The notes under the pieces are model-generated. The model was not told where the DNA came from and ran no database searches. It was given only the letters and a program-made list of their open reading frames with translations. Of a stretch of 64,000 nucleotides of DNA, positions 1-9,555 are shown one piece after another (the first letter of the stretch is position 1; every line of letters starts with the position of its first letter). Location of the stretch: positions 91,689-155,688 of the forward strand of contig NZ_FNPK01000009.1 in NCBI RefSeq assembly GCF_900107285.1, given 5' to 3'. A program made the translations under genes and the position numbers. This DNA is from Acinetobacter kyonggiensis (GTDB lineage: Bacteria; Pseudomonadota; Gammaproteobacteria; Pseudomonadales; Moraxellaceae).

Positions 1-2
1 TT

Positions 3-50
3 TGGGATAGTGCTTATGATCAAAGACAGTGGTTAGGCTTGGATGCTTAA
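3..50 (+). CDS. C-terminal tail of an unidentified protein (cut by window start)
   Basis: Reading frame 3 is open from the first base to a TAA at 48-50 and gives the tail WDSAYDQRQWLGLDA. The other two forward frames stop almost at once. Fifteen residues are too few to name a family. An imperfect hairpin follows at 90-130, which fits a gene ending here. It could also be a chance open stretch. Confidence 0.35.
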   Translation, partial: WDSAYDQRQWLGLDA

Positions 51-89
51 TTCGACTCCGCCTCAAATCTAAATACTTTGATGATCACT

Positions 90-139
90 CCTCCCTCTTA
101 CACCATATATAGCGCAGAATTCGAGGGAGGATTTTCTTT
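90..139 (+). terminator. Possible terminator: 8-bp inverted repeat followed by a T-rich tract
   Basis: CCTCCCTC at 90-97 pairs with GAGGGAGG at 123-130, and ATTTTCTTTT follows. The loop is long (25 nt), so this is weaker than a classical terminator. It lies between the partial gene ending at 50 and the convergent glpM, so it may serve the plus-strand gene. Confidence 0.35.
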
Positions 140-480
140 TACTGCTGAAACGTCTGCCATCCATAAATCAATCCTGCCGCAGCCACAATCCAACACACTG
201 TAGCGATCCCTAGACATGACCACATCGACATTTTTGTGGCTAGCAGATACACCATCAACAAATAAATGGCATAAGGAATCAGCGACCACAAACCGAATAA
301 TGCAGTTTTGCGTAAAGCCTCTGCTCCCTGCTGCTGTGACACAATCACATGCGCAATCAAGGCAAAAGTTGGAAAAAGTGGAACCAGACCTGCAATATAA
401 AATGCCTTGCTTTTAGAAAATATCGAAATCACCAGTACCGCAGCGGCACCTAACATACATTTCAAAAATAAAGACAACAT
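139..480 (-). CDS. glpM: GlpM family membrane protein
   Basis: This is a small inner-membrane protein of 113 residues, almost entirely hydrophobic, with about four predicted membrane segments. The stretch GLVPLFPTFALIAH near residues 31-44 is the hallmark of the GlpM family, which was first linked to alginate production and glycerol metabolism in Pseudomonas. The molecular function is not established. The frame also opens at a GTG two codons upstream (486). The ATG at 480 is preferred because a GGA lies at better spacing before it. It lies in the same direction as the DUF1304 gene upstream (58-bp gap), so the two may be cotranscribed. Confidence 0.8.
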   Translation of the reverse strand: MLSLFLKCMLGAAAVLVISIFSKSKAFYIAGLVPLFPTFALIAHVIVSQQQGAEALRKTALFGLWSLIPYAIYLLMVYLLATKMSMWSCLGIATVCWIVAAAGLIYGWQTFQQ

Positions 481-537
481 ATTCACAAATCCAACAGCAA
501 AAACTTTAAGCCACTGAGTTTATGCCAATCGCACTCC

Positions 538-894
538 CTAGAACACATTTAGCGCAATCAGAGCAATCAATGCTGGCATCGCCTGAATATAAAGAATCTT
601 TTTACTTGCCGTCATTGCACCATAAACACCAGCCACCAAAACACAGCCTAAAAAGAAGTTGGCAAGTTGAATGGCGAAGGGTGCAGATGCAAAGAGTGAC
701 CAAATCAGTCCCGCCGCTAAGAAGCCATTATATAAACCCTGATTTTGCGCTAAAACTTTGGTGAGTTTTGCCTTTTCAGCATTGTTACCAAAGGCTTTCA
801 TGCCTAAAGGTTTATCCCACAAAAACATTTCTAAAATTAAAAAATAAACATGTAAAATTGCAATAACAGCAATCAAAACCTGAGCAATGATCAT
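538..894 (-). CDS. DUF1304 family membrane protein
   Basis: The 118-residue product has four hydrophobic segments. The N-terminal half carries the DUF1304 pattern: a first helix, a short WDKPLGMKAF loop, then NQGLYNGFLAAGL around residues 51-63. The family is widespread in bacteria and has no assigned biochemical role. The ATG at 894 is preceded by AAAGGA at good spacing. A promoter probably lies in the 895-1136 spacer, which it shares with the divergent uvrA. Confidence 0.8.
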   Translation of the reverse strand: MIIAQVLIAVIAILHVYFLILEMFLWDKPLGMKAFGNNAEKAKLTKVLAQNQGLYNGFLAAGLIWSLFASAPFAIQLANFFLGCVLVAGVYGAMTASKKILYIQAMPALIALIALNVF

Positions 895-1136
895 AAAATT
901 TCCTTTTTATTCTTCAGACAATATGTTGCATTCTAACGATGAATCTATCGAAACACTAAATTTCACCCTTTAAATTTCTGACTTACAGGTATAAAAAAAC
1001 GCCATTACCACGCGTTTATTTTAAATCCTGAACTGATCCGACATAAAATGACGTTTAAATTCTTTTTAATACAGCTTGAACATTTTTCATGCGCTATCAT
1101 ATATAACTTTCAATTTATCCATTCCCGAGATGTTTT

Positions 1137-3968
1137 ATGAGCCAAAGTCACATCCGTATTCGAGGCGCACGTACCCATAACTTAAAAAATGTGTCACTCG
1201 ATATTCCACGCGACAAATTCGTGGTGATTACGGGACTCTCAGGCTCAGGCAAATCCTCCCTTGCCTTTGATACTTTATATGCCGAAGGTCAGCGTCGTTA
1301 TGTCGAATCACTGTCTGCCTATGCACGCCAATTCCTGTCTCAAATGGAAAAACCCGAAGTTGATTCGATTGAGGGCTTAAGTCCCGCGATTGCCATTGAG
1401 CAAAAATCAACTAGCCACAACCCACGTTCAACCGTGGGAACCATCACCGAAATTTACGACTATTTACGACTGCTCTATGCCCGTGTCGGTACACCGTACT
1501 GCCCTGAACATGATTTACCCATGGTTGCCCAGACCATTTCAGAAATGGTCGATGCAGTCAAAAACCTAGAAGAAGGCACAGCACTAATGTTGCTTGCCCC
1601 TGTGGTACGTGATCGTAAGGGTGAATACAGCAACCTATTTGAGCAACTGCAAAGTCAAGGTTTTGTCCGTGCCCGTGTCGATGGTGAAGTAATGGATATT
1701 GATCCACCACCCGAACTGGATAAAAAGAAAAAACATACTATTGAAGTGGTGGTCGATCGCTTTAAAGTGCGTGATGATTTAGGCAACCGTATTGCAGAAA
1801 GTTTCGAAACGGCACTGCGTTTGGGTGGCGATATTGCCATTTTGTCATGGATGAATGCCGAACATCCAGATCGCGTGTTTTCTGCAAAGCACTCTTGCCC
1901 AGAATGTGAACGTGCAGTGGGAGAACTCGAACCGCGTCTATTTTCGTTCAACAATCCATTTGGTGCCTGTCCTGTCTGTGATGGACTAGGTACACGTAGC
2001 CATTTTAGTGCCGACAAACTGATTCCAAACAATGAGGTTTCGATTAGCCAAGGTGCGATTCGTGGCTGGGACAGACAACGTCCGTATTACTACAGCATGA
2101 TCGAAAAAGTCGCAGCACATTTTGGTTTTTCATTAGATACGCCTTGGAATGAACTGGATGCCGAAAGCAAAAAGAAATTTCTTTATGGTACGGGCAAAGA
2201 CAAAGTCGACCTCAGTTATATCGATGAACGTGGTCGTTCGCATAAACGCGTACAACCCTTTGAAGGGATTTTGCCGCACCTCGAGCGTCGTTACCGTGAA
2301 ACAGAGTCGAACTATGTACGTGAAGATTTAGCACAATACTTATCAAATGCAGCCTGTGATGCCTGTGATGGTTCACGTCTGAATGAAATATCACGTAATG
2401 TTAAAATCTTAGACAAAACCATTGCCCAAATTACAAAAATGTCGATTGGTGATGCTGCACAGTATTATCAAACGGTACATCTTGAAGGGGCTAAAGGCGA
2501 AATTGGCGACAAGATTTTTAAAGAAATTCGTGAGCGATTACACTTTCTAGTGTCTGTTGGTTTGAACTATTTAAGCCTGTCACGTTCTGCTGAAACCTTA
2601 TCGGGTGGTGAAGCACAGCGCATTCGTTTGGCTTCACAAATTGGTGCGGGTCTCATGGGCGTGATGTACGTGCTGGATGAACCATCGATTGGTTTGCATC
2701 AACGCGATAACGACCGTTTACTTGAAACCTTGGTTCGCTTACGTGACTTAGGCAATACCGTATTGGTGGTTGAGCATGATGAAGATGCCATTCGTGCAGC
2801 CGACCATATTATTGATATTGGCCCAGGTGCAGGTGTTCATGGCGGGCATATTATTGCCGAAGGTACTTATGAAGAAATTTTGGCCAACCCTAATTCACTG
2901 ACAGGGCAATATCTGTCAGGTAAGTTAAAAATTGCAGTGCCAAAAGTTCGTACTCAACCACCGAAACCTGAAGAACAAATTAAACTGATGGGCGCATGTG
3001 GTCACAACCTACAACAGGTTGATTTGACCATTCCTTTAGGCATTATGACCTGTGTCACGGGCGTTTCAGGTTCGGGTAAATCCACCCTGATTAACCGTAC
3101 ATTGTTACCACTTGCCGCGACTCAACTGAATGGTGCAACCACGCTCACAGCTGAAAAATTTGATTCGATTGATGGCCTACAATTTTTAGATAAAGTCGTC
3201 GATATTGACCAAAGTCCGATTGGACGTACTCCGCGTTCAAATCCTGCAACCTACACCGGTTTATTTACGCCTATTCGTGAACTGTTTGCGCAAACGCCTG
3301 AAGCCAAAGCCCGTGGTTATGCTGCGGGTCGTTTCTCGTTTAACGTGAAAGGTGGTCGTTGTGAAGCCTGTGAAGGCGACGGTATGATTAAAGTGGCGAT
3401 GCATTTCTTACCCGACATGTATGTGCCTTGCGATAACTGTCATGGCGACCGTTATAACCGTGAAACTTTGGAAGTCGGCTATAAAGGCAAAAATATTTCT
3501 GATGTTTTGGGCATGACCGTTGAAGATGCCATGCATTTCTTTGATGCTATTCCTGTGATTCACCGTCGTTTAGAAACGCTACATCAAGTTGGCTTGGGTT
3601 ATATCCGTTTAGGTCAATCTGCGACCACGCTTTCAGGTGGTGAAGCGCAACGGGTGAAATTAGCACGTGAACTGGCGAAGCGGGATACGGGTAAAACCAT
3701 TTATATCTTGGATGAACCGACCACAGGTTTACATTTCCACGATATTGCCAAACTGTTAGATATTCTGCATGAGCTACGCAACAAAGGTAATACTATTGTG
3801 GTGATTGAGCATAATCTGGACGTGATTAAAACTGCCGATTGGGTGATTGATTTAGGGCCTGAAGGCGGTGCAGGCGGCGGTATGATTATTGCCGAAGGTA
3901 CACCTGAAGACGTTGCCAAGAGTGAAGTTTCACATACCGCGAAGTTCTTAAAAACCATGTTGAAATAA
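1137..3968 (+). CDS. uvrA: Excinuclease ABC subunit A
   Basis: UvrA is the damage-recognition ATPase of nucleotide excision repair. It dimerises, loads UvrB on damaged DNA and is then released. The 943-residue length is normal for the family. Two ABC modules are visible: the first Walker [10 protein letters not shown] near residue 34 and the second GVSGSGKST near 644, with ABC signatures [12 protein letters not shown] near 487 and [12 protein letters not shown] near 830. Two Cys pairs (CPECERAV / CPVCDGLG, and CEACEGDG / CDNCHGDR) are the zinc modules. The gene stands alone on its strand. I saw no clear LexA-type SOS box upstream, as expected because Acinetobacter lacks a classical LexA. Confidence 0.98.
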   Translation: MSQSHIRIRGARTHNLKNVSLDIPRDKFVVITGLSGSGKSSLAFDTLYAEGQRRYVESLSAYARQFLSQMEKPEVDSIEGLSPAIAIEQKSTSHNPRSTVGTITEIYDYLRLLYARVGTPYCPEHDLPMVAQTISEMVDAVKNLEEGTALMLLAPVVRDRKGEYSNLFEQLQSQGFVRARVDGEVMDIDPPPELDKKKKHTIEVVVDRFKVRDDLGNRIAESFETALRLGGDIAILSWMNAEHPDRVFSAKHSCPECERAVGELEPRLFSFNNPFGACPVCDGLGTRSHFSADKLIPNNEVSISQGAIRGWDRQRPYYYSMIEKVAAHFGFSLDTPWNELDAESKKKFLYGTGKDKVDLSYIDERGRSHKRVQPFEGILPHLERRYRETESNYVREDLAQYLSNAACDACDGSRLNEISRNVKILDKTIAQITKMSIGDAAQYYQTVHLEGAKGEIGDKIFKEIRERLHFLVSVGLNYLSLSRSAETLSGGEAQRIRLASQIGAGLMGVMYVLDEPSIGLHQRDNDRLLETLVRLRDLGNTVLVVEHDEDAIRAADHIIDIGPGAGVHGGHIIAEGTYEEILANPNSLTGQYLSGKLKIAVPKVRTQPPKPEEQIKLMGACGHNLQQVDLTIPLGIMTCVTGVSGSGKSTLINRTLLPLAATQLNGATTLTAEKFDSIDGLQFLDKVVDIDQSPIGRTPRSNPATYTGLFTPIRELFAQTPEAKARGYAAGRFSFNVKGGRCEACEGDGMIKVAMHFLPDMYVPCDNCHGDRYNRETLEVGYKGKNISDVLGMTVEDAMHFFDAIPVIHRRLETLHQVGLGYIRLGQSATTLSGGEAQRVKLARELAKRDTGKTIYILDEPTTGLHFHDIAKLLDILHELRNKGNTIVVIEHNLDVIKTADWVIDLGPEGGAGGGMIIAEGTPEDVAKSEVSHTAKFLKTMLK

Positions 3969-3977
3969 GAATGTGTA

Positions 3978-4047
3978 AATCTCCCCTAACCCCTCTTTGA
4001 TAAAGTGGGGAATTCCCTCCTTTTTAAAAGGAGGGTTAGGGAGGATT
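3978..4047. repeat. Long imperfect palindrome with perfect 10-bp core, intergenic repeat type
   Basis: Just after uvrA, an outer arm at 3978-3995 pairs imperfectly with 4030-4047 (both arms carry the CCTAACCC / GGGTTAGG theme). Inside it, CCCTCCTTTT at 4015-4024 pairs perfectly with AAAAGGAGGG at 4026-4035 around a single base. The arrangement resembles dispersed palindromic intergenic repeats of Acinetobacter genomes. It could also act as a transcription barrier after uvrA. No second copy was found in this window. Confidence 0.65.
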
Positions 4048-4122
4048 CAAAATGATGGAAATAGTGTTCTCTTTTAACTAAGTGCATGCTAAAACGGTGA
4101 TTCATTCACCGTTATTACCATT

Positions 4123-4644
4123 ATGACTTATTTAGAAATATTAGATACATCTATTAAAATCGGTCTAGGCGCACTGATTACTGGTGTAATAGCTTATTTT
4201 AATCAAAAAGCAAATATCTCCGCTTCTATTACAAAAGAAAATCTCCAATTTAATAGAAACCTATTAACAAATATTTCTTGCGATATTGAAGAAATTAATC
4301 ATTTAATTCTAAAAATGTGGGCTATTTTTGAATTCGAGACAAAACAGATACCATTTAACAAAAGTAAAATTTTTGAAAGACTTGATTCTTTAAGAACATC
4401 TCTTTTCAATGATTTTAATCTCTTAAGTAAAAATGAAGGCTTACTCCTTCTTCATAGTTATTCAGATCAACAAGAAAAGTTAAGAGCTTATGGTGAACTT
4501 TTAGGAAAGTTTAACTCATATACTTGTTTTAGAAATGGTGATGTAAATTCCAACACAACAGCGGAATATAGAATCAAAATTTTAGAAACAAGAAAAGACC
4601 TTTATTTAAGTTTAAATAAAGCATTAACAGAACAAACCTATTAG
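4123..4644 (+). CDS. Hypothetical protein with one N-terminal membrane segment, A/T-rich
   Basis: I do not recognise this 173-residue protein. One hydrophobic segment (IKIGLGALITGVIAYF, residues 11-26) is followed by a long, mostly helical, charged domain rich in Leu, Asn and Lys. That suggests an inner-membrane-anchored cytoplasmic protein. The gene is visibly richer in A/T than uvrA and has no clear homology-bearing motif. Together with the palindromic repeat on its left and the MORN gene on its right, this suggests an accessory insertion between uvrA and the diguanylate cyclase gene. The start follows TTACCATT without a strong ribosome site. Confidence 0.6.
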   Translation: MTYLEILDTSIKIGLGALITGVIAYFNQKANISASITKENLQFNRNLLTNISCDIEEINHLILKMWAIFEFETKQIPFNKSKIFERLDSLRTSLFNDFNLLSKNEGLLLLHSYSDQQEKLRAYGELLGKFNSYTCFRNGDVNSNTTAEYRIKILETRKDLYLSLNKALTEQTY

Positions 4645-4845
4645 TCATCATTATAAAATGACTATATCATTGAACTAAATCATATTTATTACTAAGTATT
4701 AAGCGTTATATAAAGACCAAATTCAACTTGGTTGCATATACATACTTTATTAACCATTTGATTGAAAAAACAAAATAAGCTAAAAGTATATTCACAAATT
4801 TCATTCATGAAATGAACTACATACTTATAAGAATTGAGAAAACTC

Positions 4846-5676
4846 ATGCAGCATAAAACTCAAATAAAATTTGCTATCAGCATTTACCTTTCTATTTCAT
4901 CACTCACTCTACATGCCGAAGGCTATATCAATGAAAATATGGTGGTGTTTACATCCTCTATGAATCCAGATGAAAGTCCGTGGAAAGACCATCCTAAATG
5001 TATTCCAGTCATACAAAATGGCGAATCCCCTAAAACATGGTCTGTGCAATATACTTACTTAGATAACACCCCACTTACCTCAAAATACCTGACCACACAA
5101 AAACCCTCGACCCAGCAAGTTGAATGCGAACATCAGATTCATTTTCCAGACCACATACAAAACACTGGAATTTTCGAAAGCTTTTATCCCAATGGAAAAC
5201 CACGTAGCCTTATTGAATATACGGACGGTATCTATAACGGAAAAATCAACTTCTGGTTCGCCAATGGCTTAAAAGAACAAGAATCCAATGTTAGCAATGG
5301 CATCTCTCATGGTGAATACCGTATCTGGCATCCTAATGGGCAATTGGCACTTTCAATGGGCTATAAAGAGGGCATGCAAAACGGTATGAAACAACGTTGG
5401 TATGAAAATGGTGAACCGTGGACTTACGCACGTTTTGAAAATGACAAGATGGTGGGTGAACTCAAACAATGGTACAGAAATGGAAAATTAGAACGCTTGG
5501 GCGCATACAGAGATGGCGTGCGTCATGGCACATATAAATCTTGGTATGAAAATGGCAACCCTGAAGCAGTTTTAAATTACCAAGCTGGAAAAATTATAGA
5601 TGCACAATGTTGGACAGAGTCAAATCAAGTCATCGCTACAAAGAACTGCATTGCTCAATTTAGTGCTGAAGACTAA
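4846..5676 (+). CDS. Exported MORN-type repeat protein (YwqK-like)
   Basis: From the ATG at 4846 the protein has 276 residues, beginning with a hydrophobic export signal (FAISIYLSISSLTLHA, ending near residue 22). The C-terminal two thirds holds at least five repeats of a MORN-2-like unit: a G-x-(Y/F/K)-x-x-W/F-Y-x-N-G core, for example GEYRIWHPNG, GMKQRWYENG, GELKQWYRNG and GTYKSWYENG. Proteins with this repeat are often named 'toxin-antitoxin system YwqK family antitoxin', but nothing here shows an antitoxin role and the signal peptide argues for an envelope location. The frame opens at a TTG four codons earlier (4834). The ATG gives a proper signal peptide and is preferred. Confidence 0.75.
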   Translation: MQHKTQIKFAISIYLSISSLTLHAEGYINENMVVFTSSMNPDESPWKDHPKCIPVIQNGESPKTWSVQYTYLDNTPLTSKYLTTQKPSTQQVECEHQIHFPDHIQNTGIFESFYPNGKPRSLIEYTDGIYNGKINFWFANGLKEQESNVSNGISHGEYRIWHPNGQLALSMGYKEGMQNGMKQRWYENGEPWTYARFENDKMVGELKQWYRNGKLERLGAYRDGVRHGTYKSWYENGNPEAVLNYQAGKIIDAQCWTESNQVIATKNCIAQFSAED

Positions 5677-5729
5677 TTGAATAAACTCATCTCACATGTA
5701 ATCTATGCATCAACATCGGGGTGAGTCAC

Positions 5730-7433
5730 TCACCCATCCACTGCATTCTTGCCACGTGCCTTGGCCTTAAACAAAGACTTGTCGGCTTTTTCTAATAATG
5801 CCATCCAAGACACTGCCCCGACCGCAACCCCTGCACTGACAGAAATTTTAATATTTTGATTTATTTCAGCAATATATAGTTCAGAAGCGCCAATTTCGTT
5901 CAGCATTTTATTTGCAATGACCAAAGCATCATGAAAATGAACCTGCTCGATTAACACTAAAAATTCATCACCACCATAACGGACAATTAAATCCGAAGTG
6001 CGCACATTAAATTGTAATTTTTCTGCCACCAAGCGAATCACTTCGTCACCAATAATATGCCCAAACGTATCATTGACCTGTTTAAAATCATCAATATCGA
6101 AAATAATTAAACCAATTTGCGTAAATTTTTCAGGCTTTCTGTCTACATATTTAATATATTCATCCAAAGCTAAACGATTCGATACCCCCGTCAAAGTATC
6201 GGTATTGGCAATATTTCTGAGCTGAAATTCGAAAGCATCACGTTGTTGCAGCACGCCTTTCAGCTTTTGAATGGCATCCAATAAAGTCACTGGATCGGCA
6301 GAGGAATTTTTATAATCACTATCGGTCACTTTATACTGTGCCAACTGGAGAATTGAATTTCTGGCATCAATTAAAGGCTTAAACACCCCATTTCTGGCAT
6401 AAATCATGGTGAAAAATGCAGTGATCAAGCAAATCAGCGCAACCAATAAAGTTAAAATAAAGATATGATATGATTCTTGTTTTTCTTTTTGTGCAACATA
6501 TAAACTGTAATCAAGAATATAGCTTTGTAAATTGACCACCGTAACAAATTTGTCCACCATCACTTCTGTTAATTGCGTGCCTGTTAAGGTGTAAGGTTGA
6601 TTATGCAAACTTTCATCGATCAAACCAGCAACCGTTGGAATGCCCTGATCTAAAAATTGTGTTTTTACTTGCCGATGCAAAGCTAAATATTCGGGCGTTT
6701 TATCCTGTTCAGGCTGAATCGTATTGACCAAAGCCCACAAATAATTGACCTGATGTTGAGTCTGCAAAGAACGCGCTAAATTATCCTCAGAGATTTTTTC
6801 TTTAAAAGTCACAGGTGCAATCACATTCGATGCCATTCGTCCTGCCTGATCACGTAAATCCGACAAAATTAAAATCAGCGTGTAGTACTCAGAAACAGCT
6901 GTTCCTTTACCATCAGATTGCACTAACTCATTTTTTAAAATTTCGTAGCAACTGTCCCAAACCTTAAACATGTGCTGAATGGCATAATCAAACTGTTCTG
7001 AATTACGTTGGGATAGAGGTAAAGCAGCATAAGCATCTACCGCTTGCCGACCCTGTTGTAGGCTCTTTTTTAAGTTGTTAAATAAAATGTTGTCCTGAGT
7101 CGAAAAGCTTTTTGTCTTTAAAATATGTAGGGTTTGTTCAATTTGTAAATCAACTTCTTGTCGATATTCATGTAATTCTTTTAAGTTCGCTGCTAATTCA
7201 TCAGCACGACTCGACATCACCTTATTGGCAGGTGCTCTTTCACGTGAAATTTTATTGGCTAAATCCGCCACCCCACGAAGCGCAGAAATTTCTGATAATG
7301 CTCGATCTGCTTTCTGATAGGTCTTATAGCTACTCACAATTAACGGAACAGAAAGCAAAAGCAGAGAGAAGATAATCAGGATCATCGACCAGAAAAGTTG
7401 TTGACTAATACGCTCCGAACGTAATTTATACAT
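5730..7433 (-). CDS. Membrane diguanylate cyclase (GGDEF domain)
   Basis: The enzyme makes cyclic di-GMP from two GTP. From the ATG at 7433 it has 567 residues: a membrane helix near 14-36, a mainly helical periplasmic sensor region of about 280 residues, a second membrane helix near 322-344, and a C-terminal GGDEF domain. The active-site GGDEF is intact near residue 485. An RTSD motif exactly five residues before it is the product-inhibition I-site (RxxD). No EAL or HAMP domain is obvious. The frame can be extended 12 codons to a TTG at 7469, but no ribosome site supports that. The ligand is unknown. It is convergent with the MORN gene, and a palindrome (5719-5735) overlaps the stop. Confidence 0.92.
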   Translation of the reverse strand: MYKLRSERISQQLFWSMILIIFSLLLLSVPLIVSSYKTYQKADRALSEISALRGVADLANKISRERAPANKVMSSRADELAANLKELHEYRQEVDLQIEQTLHILKTKSFSTQDNILFNNLKKSLQQGRQAVDAYAALPLSQRNSEQFDYAIQHMFKVWDSCYEILKNELVQSDGKGTAVSEYYTLILILSDLRDQAGRMASNVIAPVTFKEKISEDNLARSLQTQHQVNYLWALVNTIQPEQDKTPEYLALHRQVKTQFLDQGIPTVAGLIDESLHNQPYTLTGTQLTEVMVDKFVTVVNLQSYILDYSLYVAQKEKQESYHIFILTLLVALICLITAFFTMIYARNGVFKPLIDARNSILQLAQYKVTDSDYKNSSADPVTLLDAIQKLKGVLQQRDAFEFQLRNIANTDTLTGVSNRLALDEYIKYVDRKPEKFTQIGLIIFDIDDFKQVNDTFGHIIGDEVIRLVAEKLQFNVRTSDLIVRYGGDEFLVLIEQVHFHDALVIANKMLNEIGASELYIAEINQNIKISVSAGVAVGAVSWMALLEKADKSLFKAKARGKNAVDG

Positions 7434-7615
7434 GGATTCAATCTGCCCCGTACAAAACCAACTGGTCAATCATAATGCTGATGATTTCCATAATAGACTC
7501 ACATATATTACATGATATAAACATCAATAATTTGTTTTATCAGGTACTTATGCTATTTTTAATAAAATCATCGCTATACAGCATTTTAGAATTTTGCTTA
7601 TGAATACACCCGCTT

Positions 7616-8470
<855 letters not shown>

Positions 8471-8577
8471 CTAAAAAATCTCGATGGAATGAATGGATAT
8501 TTTTATCAAATCTGACGACAAAACTTTGTATCAATTACGCATATACGAAATATTTTTATGACCGTGATCAGGAAATA

Positions 8578-8606
8578 TTTACACATGCCATAATTTAGTG
8601 CATAAT
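8578..8606 (+). promoter_or_regulatory. Sigma-70-type promoter of sRNA candidate 1
   Basis: TTTACA (8578-8583) and CATAAT (8601-8606) are separated by exactly 17 bp. They match the -35 and -10 consensus at four and five positions. The start site would be about 8612-8614. No open reading frame follows before the terminator at 8676-8709, so the product should be an RNA. Confidence 0.65.
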
Positions 8607-8612
8607 GCACCT

Positions 8613-8709
8613 TATTAGGGCAAATCAAAGTCATTCCTCAGCAGGATTTTTGGTTTCCCGAGATTTTTGGCTGAAAAAACCCAGTTTTCTTTGAAAGCTG
8701 GGTTTTTTT
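8613..8709 (+). ncRNA. Candidate small RNA 1 (about 97 nt)
   Basis: The transcript would run from the promoter above to a strong intrinsic terminator: AAACCCAG (8677-8684) pairs with CTGGGTTT (8698-8705) and a run of T ends at 8709. A first stem forms from TCAGC (8638-8642) and GCTGA (8670-8674). A further inverted repeat, GTCATTCC (8630-8637) and GGAATGAC (8717-8724), spans the whole unit just beyond the terminator. No ORF of useful size is present. It lies divergent to the OXA gene. An attenuator is unlikely because the next plus-strand gene is almost 850 bp away. Confidence 0.55.
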
Positions 8710-8936
8710 ATGCTTTGGAATGACTCAATAATTCTCAAATCTGGTAAAAAAGCACCAAATTAGCGCACAAAAATTTCAGGATTCATCTTTTTTATCTATA
8801 TGAAGTCTCAGACTAAATGATTGATTGATGAATTCAGAAATAGAGCTGGAGTAATCACACGACTTTGTGAATTATTTTTAGATTTAAATGCTGTCTTACT
8901 GACAAATAAAGAAAGTGTAAGCGTAATTTTTTTGAT

Positions 8937-9039
8937 AAAAAAAAGCCCAACCTTGGGGAAAGCTGGGCATATAAAACAAAAACTTTCTCTGTGGAGAATC
9001 AGATCATGTTCACATTATTTCAATGTAGTATGATCTGAT
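8937..9039 (-). ncRNA. Candidate small RNA 2 (about 103 nt), three stem-loops
   Basis: On the minus strand a promoter-like pair (TTTACT at 9069-9074, 17 bp, CATAAT at 9046-9051) would start RNA near 9039. The RNA begins directly with a perfect 10-bp stem (ATCAGATCAT with ATGATCTGAT, plus-strand 8998-9007 and 9030-9039). That stem contains an inner ACATT/AATGT stem. A second small hairpin, TTCTC/GAGAA (8985-8998), follows. The last is a terminator: GCCCA/TGGGC (8945-8968) and eight T in a row. Three stacked stem-loops between a promoter and a terminator, with no ORF, are the usual build of a trans-acting sRNA. The target is unknown. It converges on sRNA candidate 1. Confidence 0.6.
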
Positions 9040-9486
9040 AGGTGAATTATGTAAAAAATAACCAAATAAGTAAAGCCTATTAAAGCGGTTGGTTTTTTAA
9101 ACTCAGCACAAAATAAAACAATAATGTGAATTAATTCACAAAATACTTATTAATATGCTTATTTTTTAAGCAATTAAATGGTGGTTTTTAGCCCAATTTT
9201 CTGGGAATGGTCTACATTCTATTCAAAATATGACAAATTATTCACGCTATAGCAGCACATATTAATTGTTTTTTACTATTAAAAATAAATATCTAATCTA
9301 ATTTAACATTGTTAAAAATCATCTGCATTTCATCCATTCTCTGTCAGCTCAGCTGCATTAATGCCCATATTCTTTTGTTCTGAAAAAGGTTTTTTAGCGT
9401 TGACATGCCATATTTCAATTGCACATTTTTCAATCAATTACACTATTTAGAGTAAAAACTCAATAAAACAATATTGTTTTAGTTCA

Positions 9487-9514
9487 TTGACTTAATGTTT
9501 TGTTACAATACAAT
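9487..9514 (+). promoter_or_regulatory. Promoter of the Omp33-36-like porin gene
   Basis: TTGACT (9487-9492), a 16-bp spacer and TACAAT (9509-9514) give a strong sigma-70 match and a start site near 9521, about 35 nt before the ATG. A second TTGACA near 9398 has no good -10 partner. Confidence 0.6.
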
Positions 9515-9555
9515 GACTGCTGTTTAATCCATTTTTAACAGAACTGGTAATTATT

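Larger units (their letters stand above)
8471..9555. other. Gene-free 1.1-kb region carrying two sRNA candidates and A/T-rich leader
   Basis: No convincing protein gene lies here. 8471-8577 is the upstream region of the OXA gene. 8578-8709 is a promoter, hairpin and terminator unit on the plus strand. 8710-8936 shows no feature I can support. 8937-9074 is a second such unit on the minus strand. 9075-9486 is A/T-rich with no recognisable element. 9487-9555 is the porin promoter and short leader. Confidence 0.7.

Noticed and set aside
895..1136. LexA-type SOS box upstream of uvrA
   Set aside because: No CTG-N10-CAG palindrome is convincing, and Acinetobacter lacks a classical LexA.
5719..5735. 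Palindrome GGGTGAG/CTCACCC over the diguanylate cyclase stop
   Set aside because: It lacks a T-run on either strand and could not be called a terminator.
7434..7469. TTG start of the diguanylate cyclase at 7469
   Set aside because: No ribosome site is visible and the residues are not like a membrane anchor; the ATG at 7433 precedes the first helix.
8821..9033. 70-residue plus-strand ORF in the gene-free region
   Set aside because: It has no ribosome site, runs through the terminator stem and antisense sRNA candidate, and its sequence is not protein-like.
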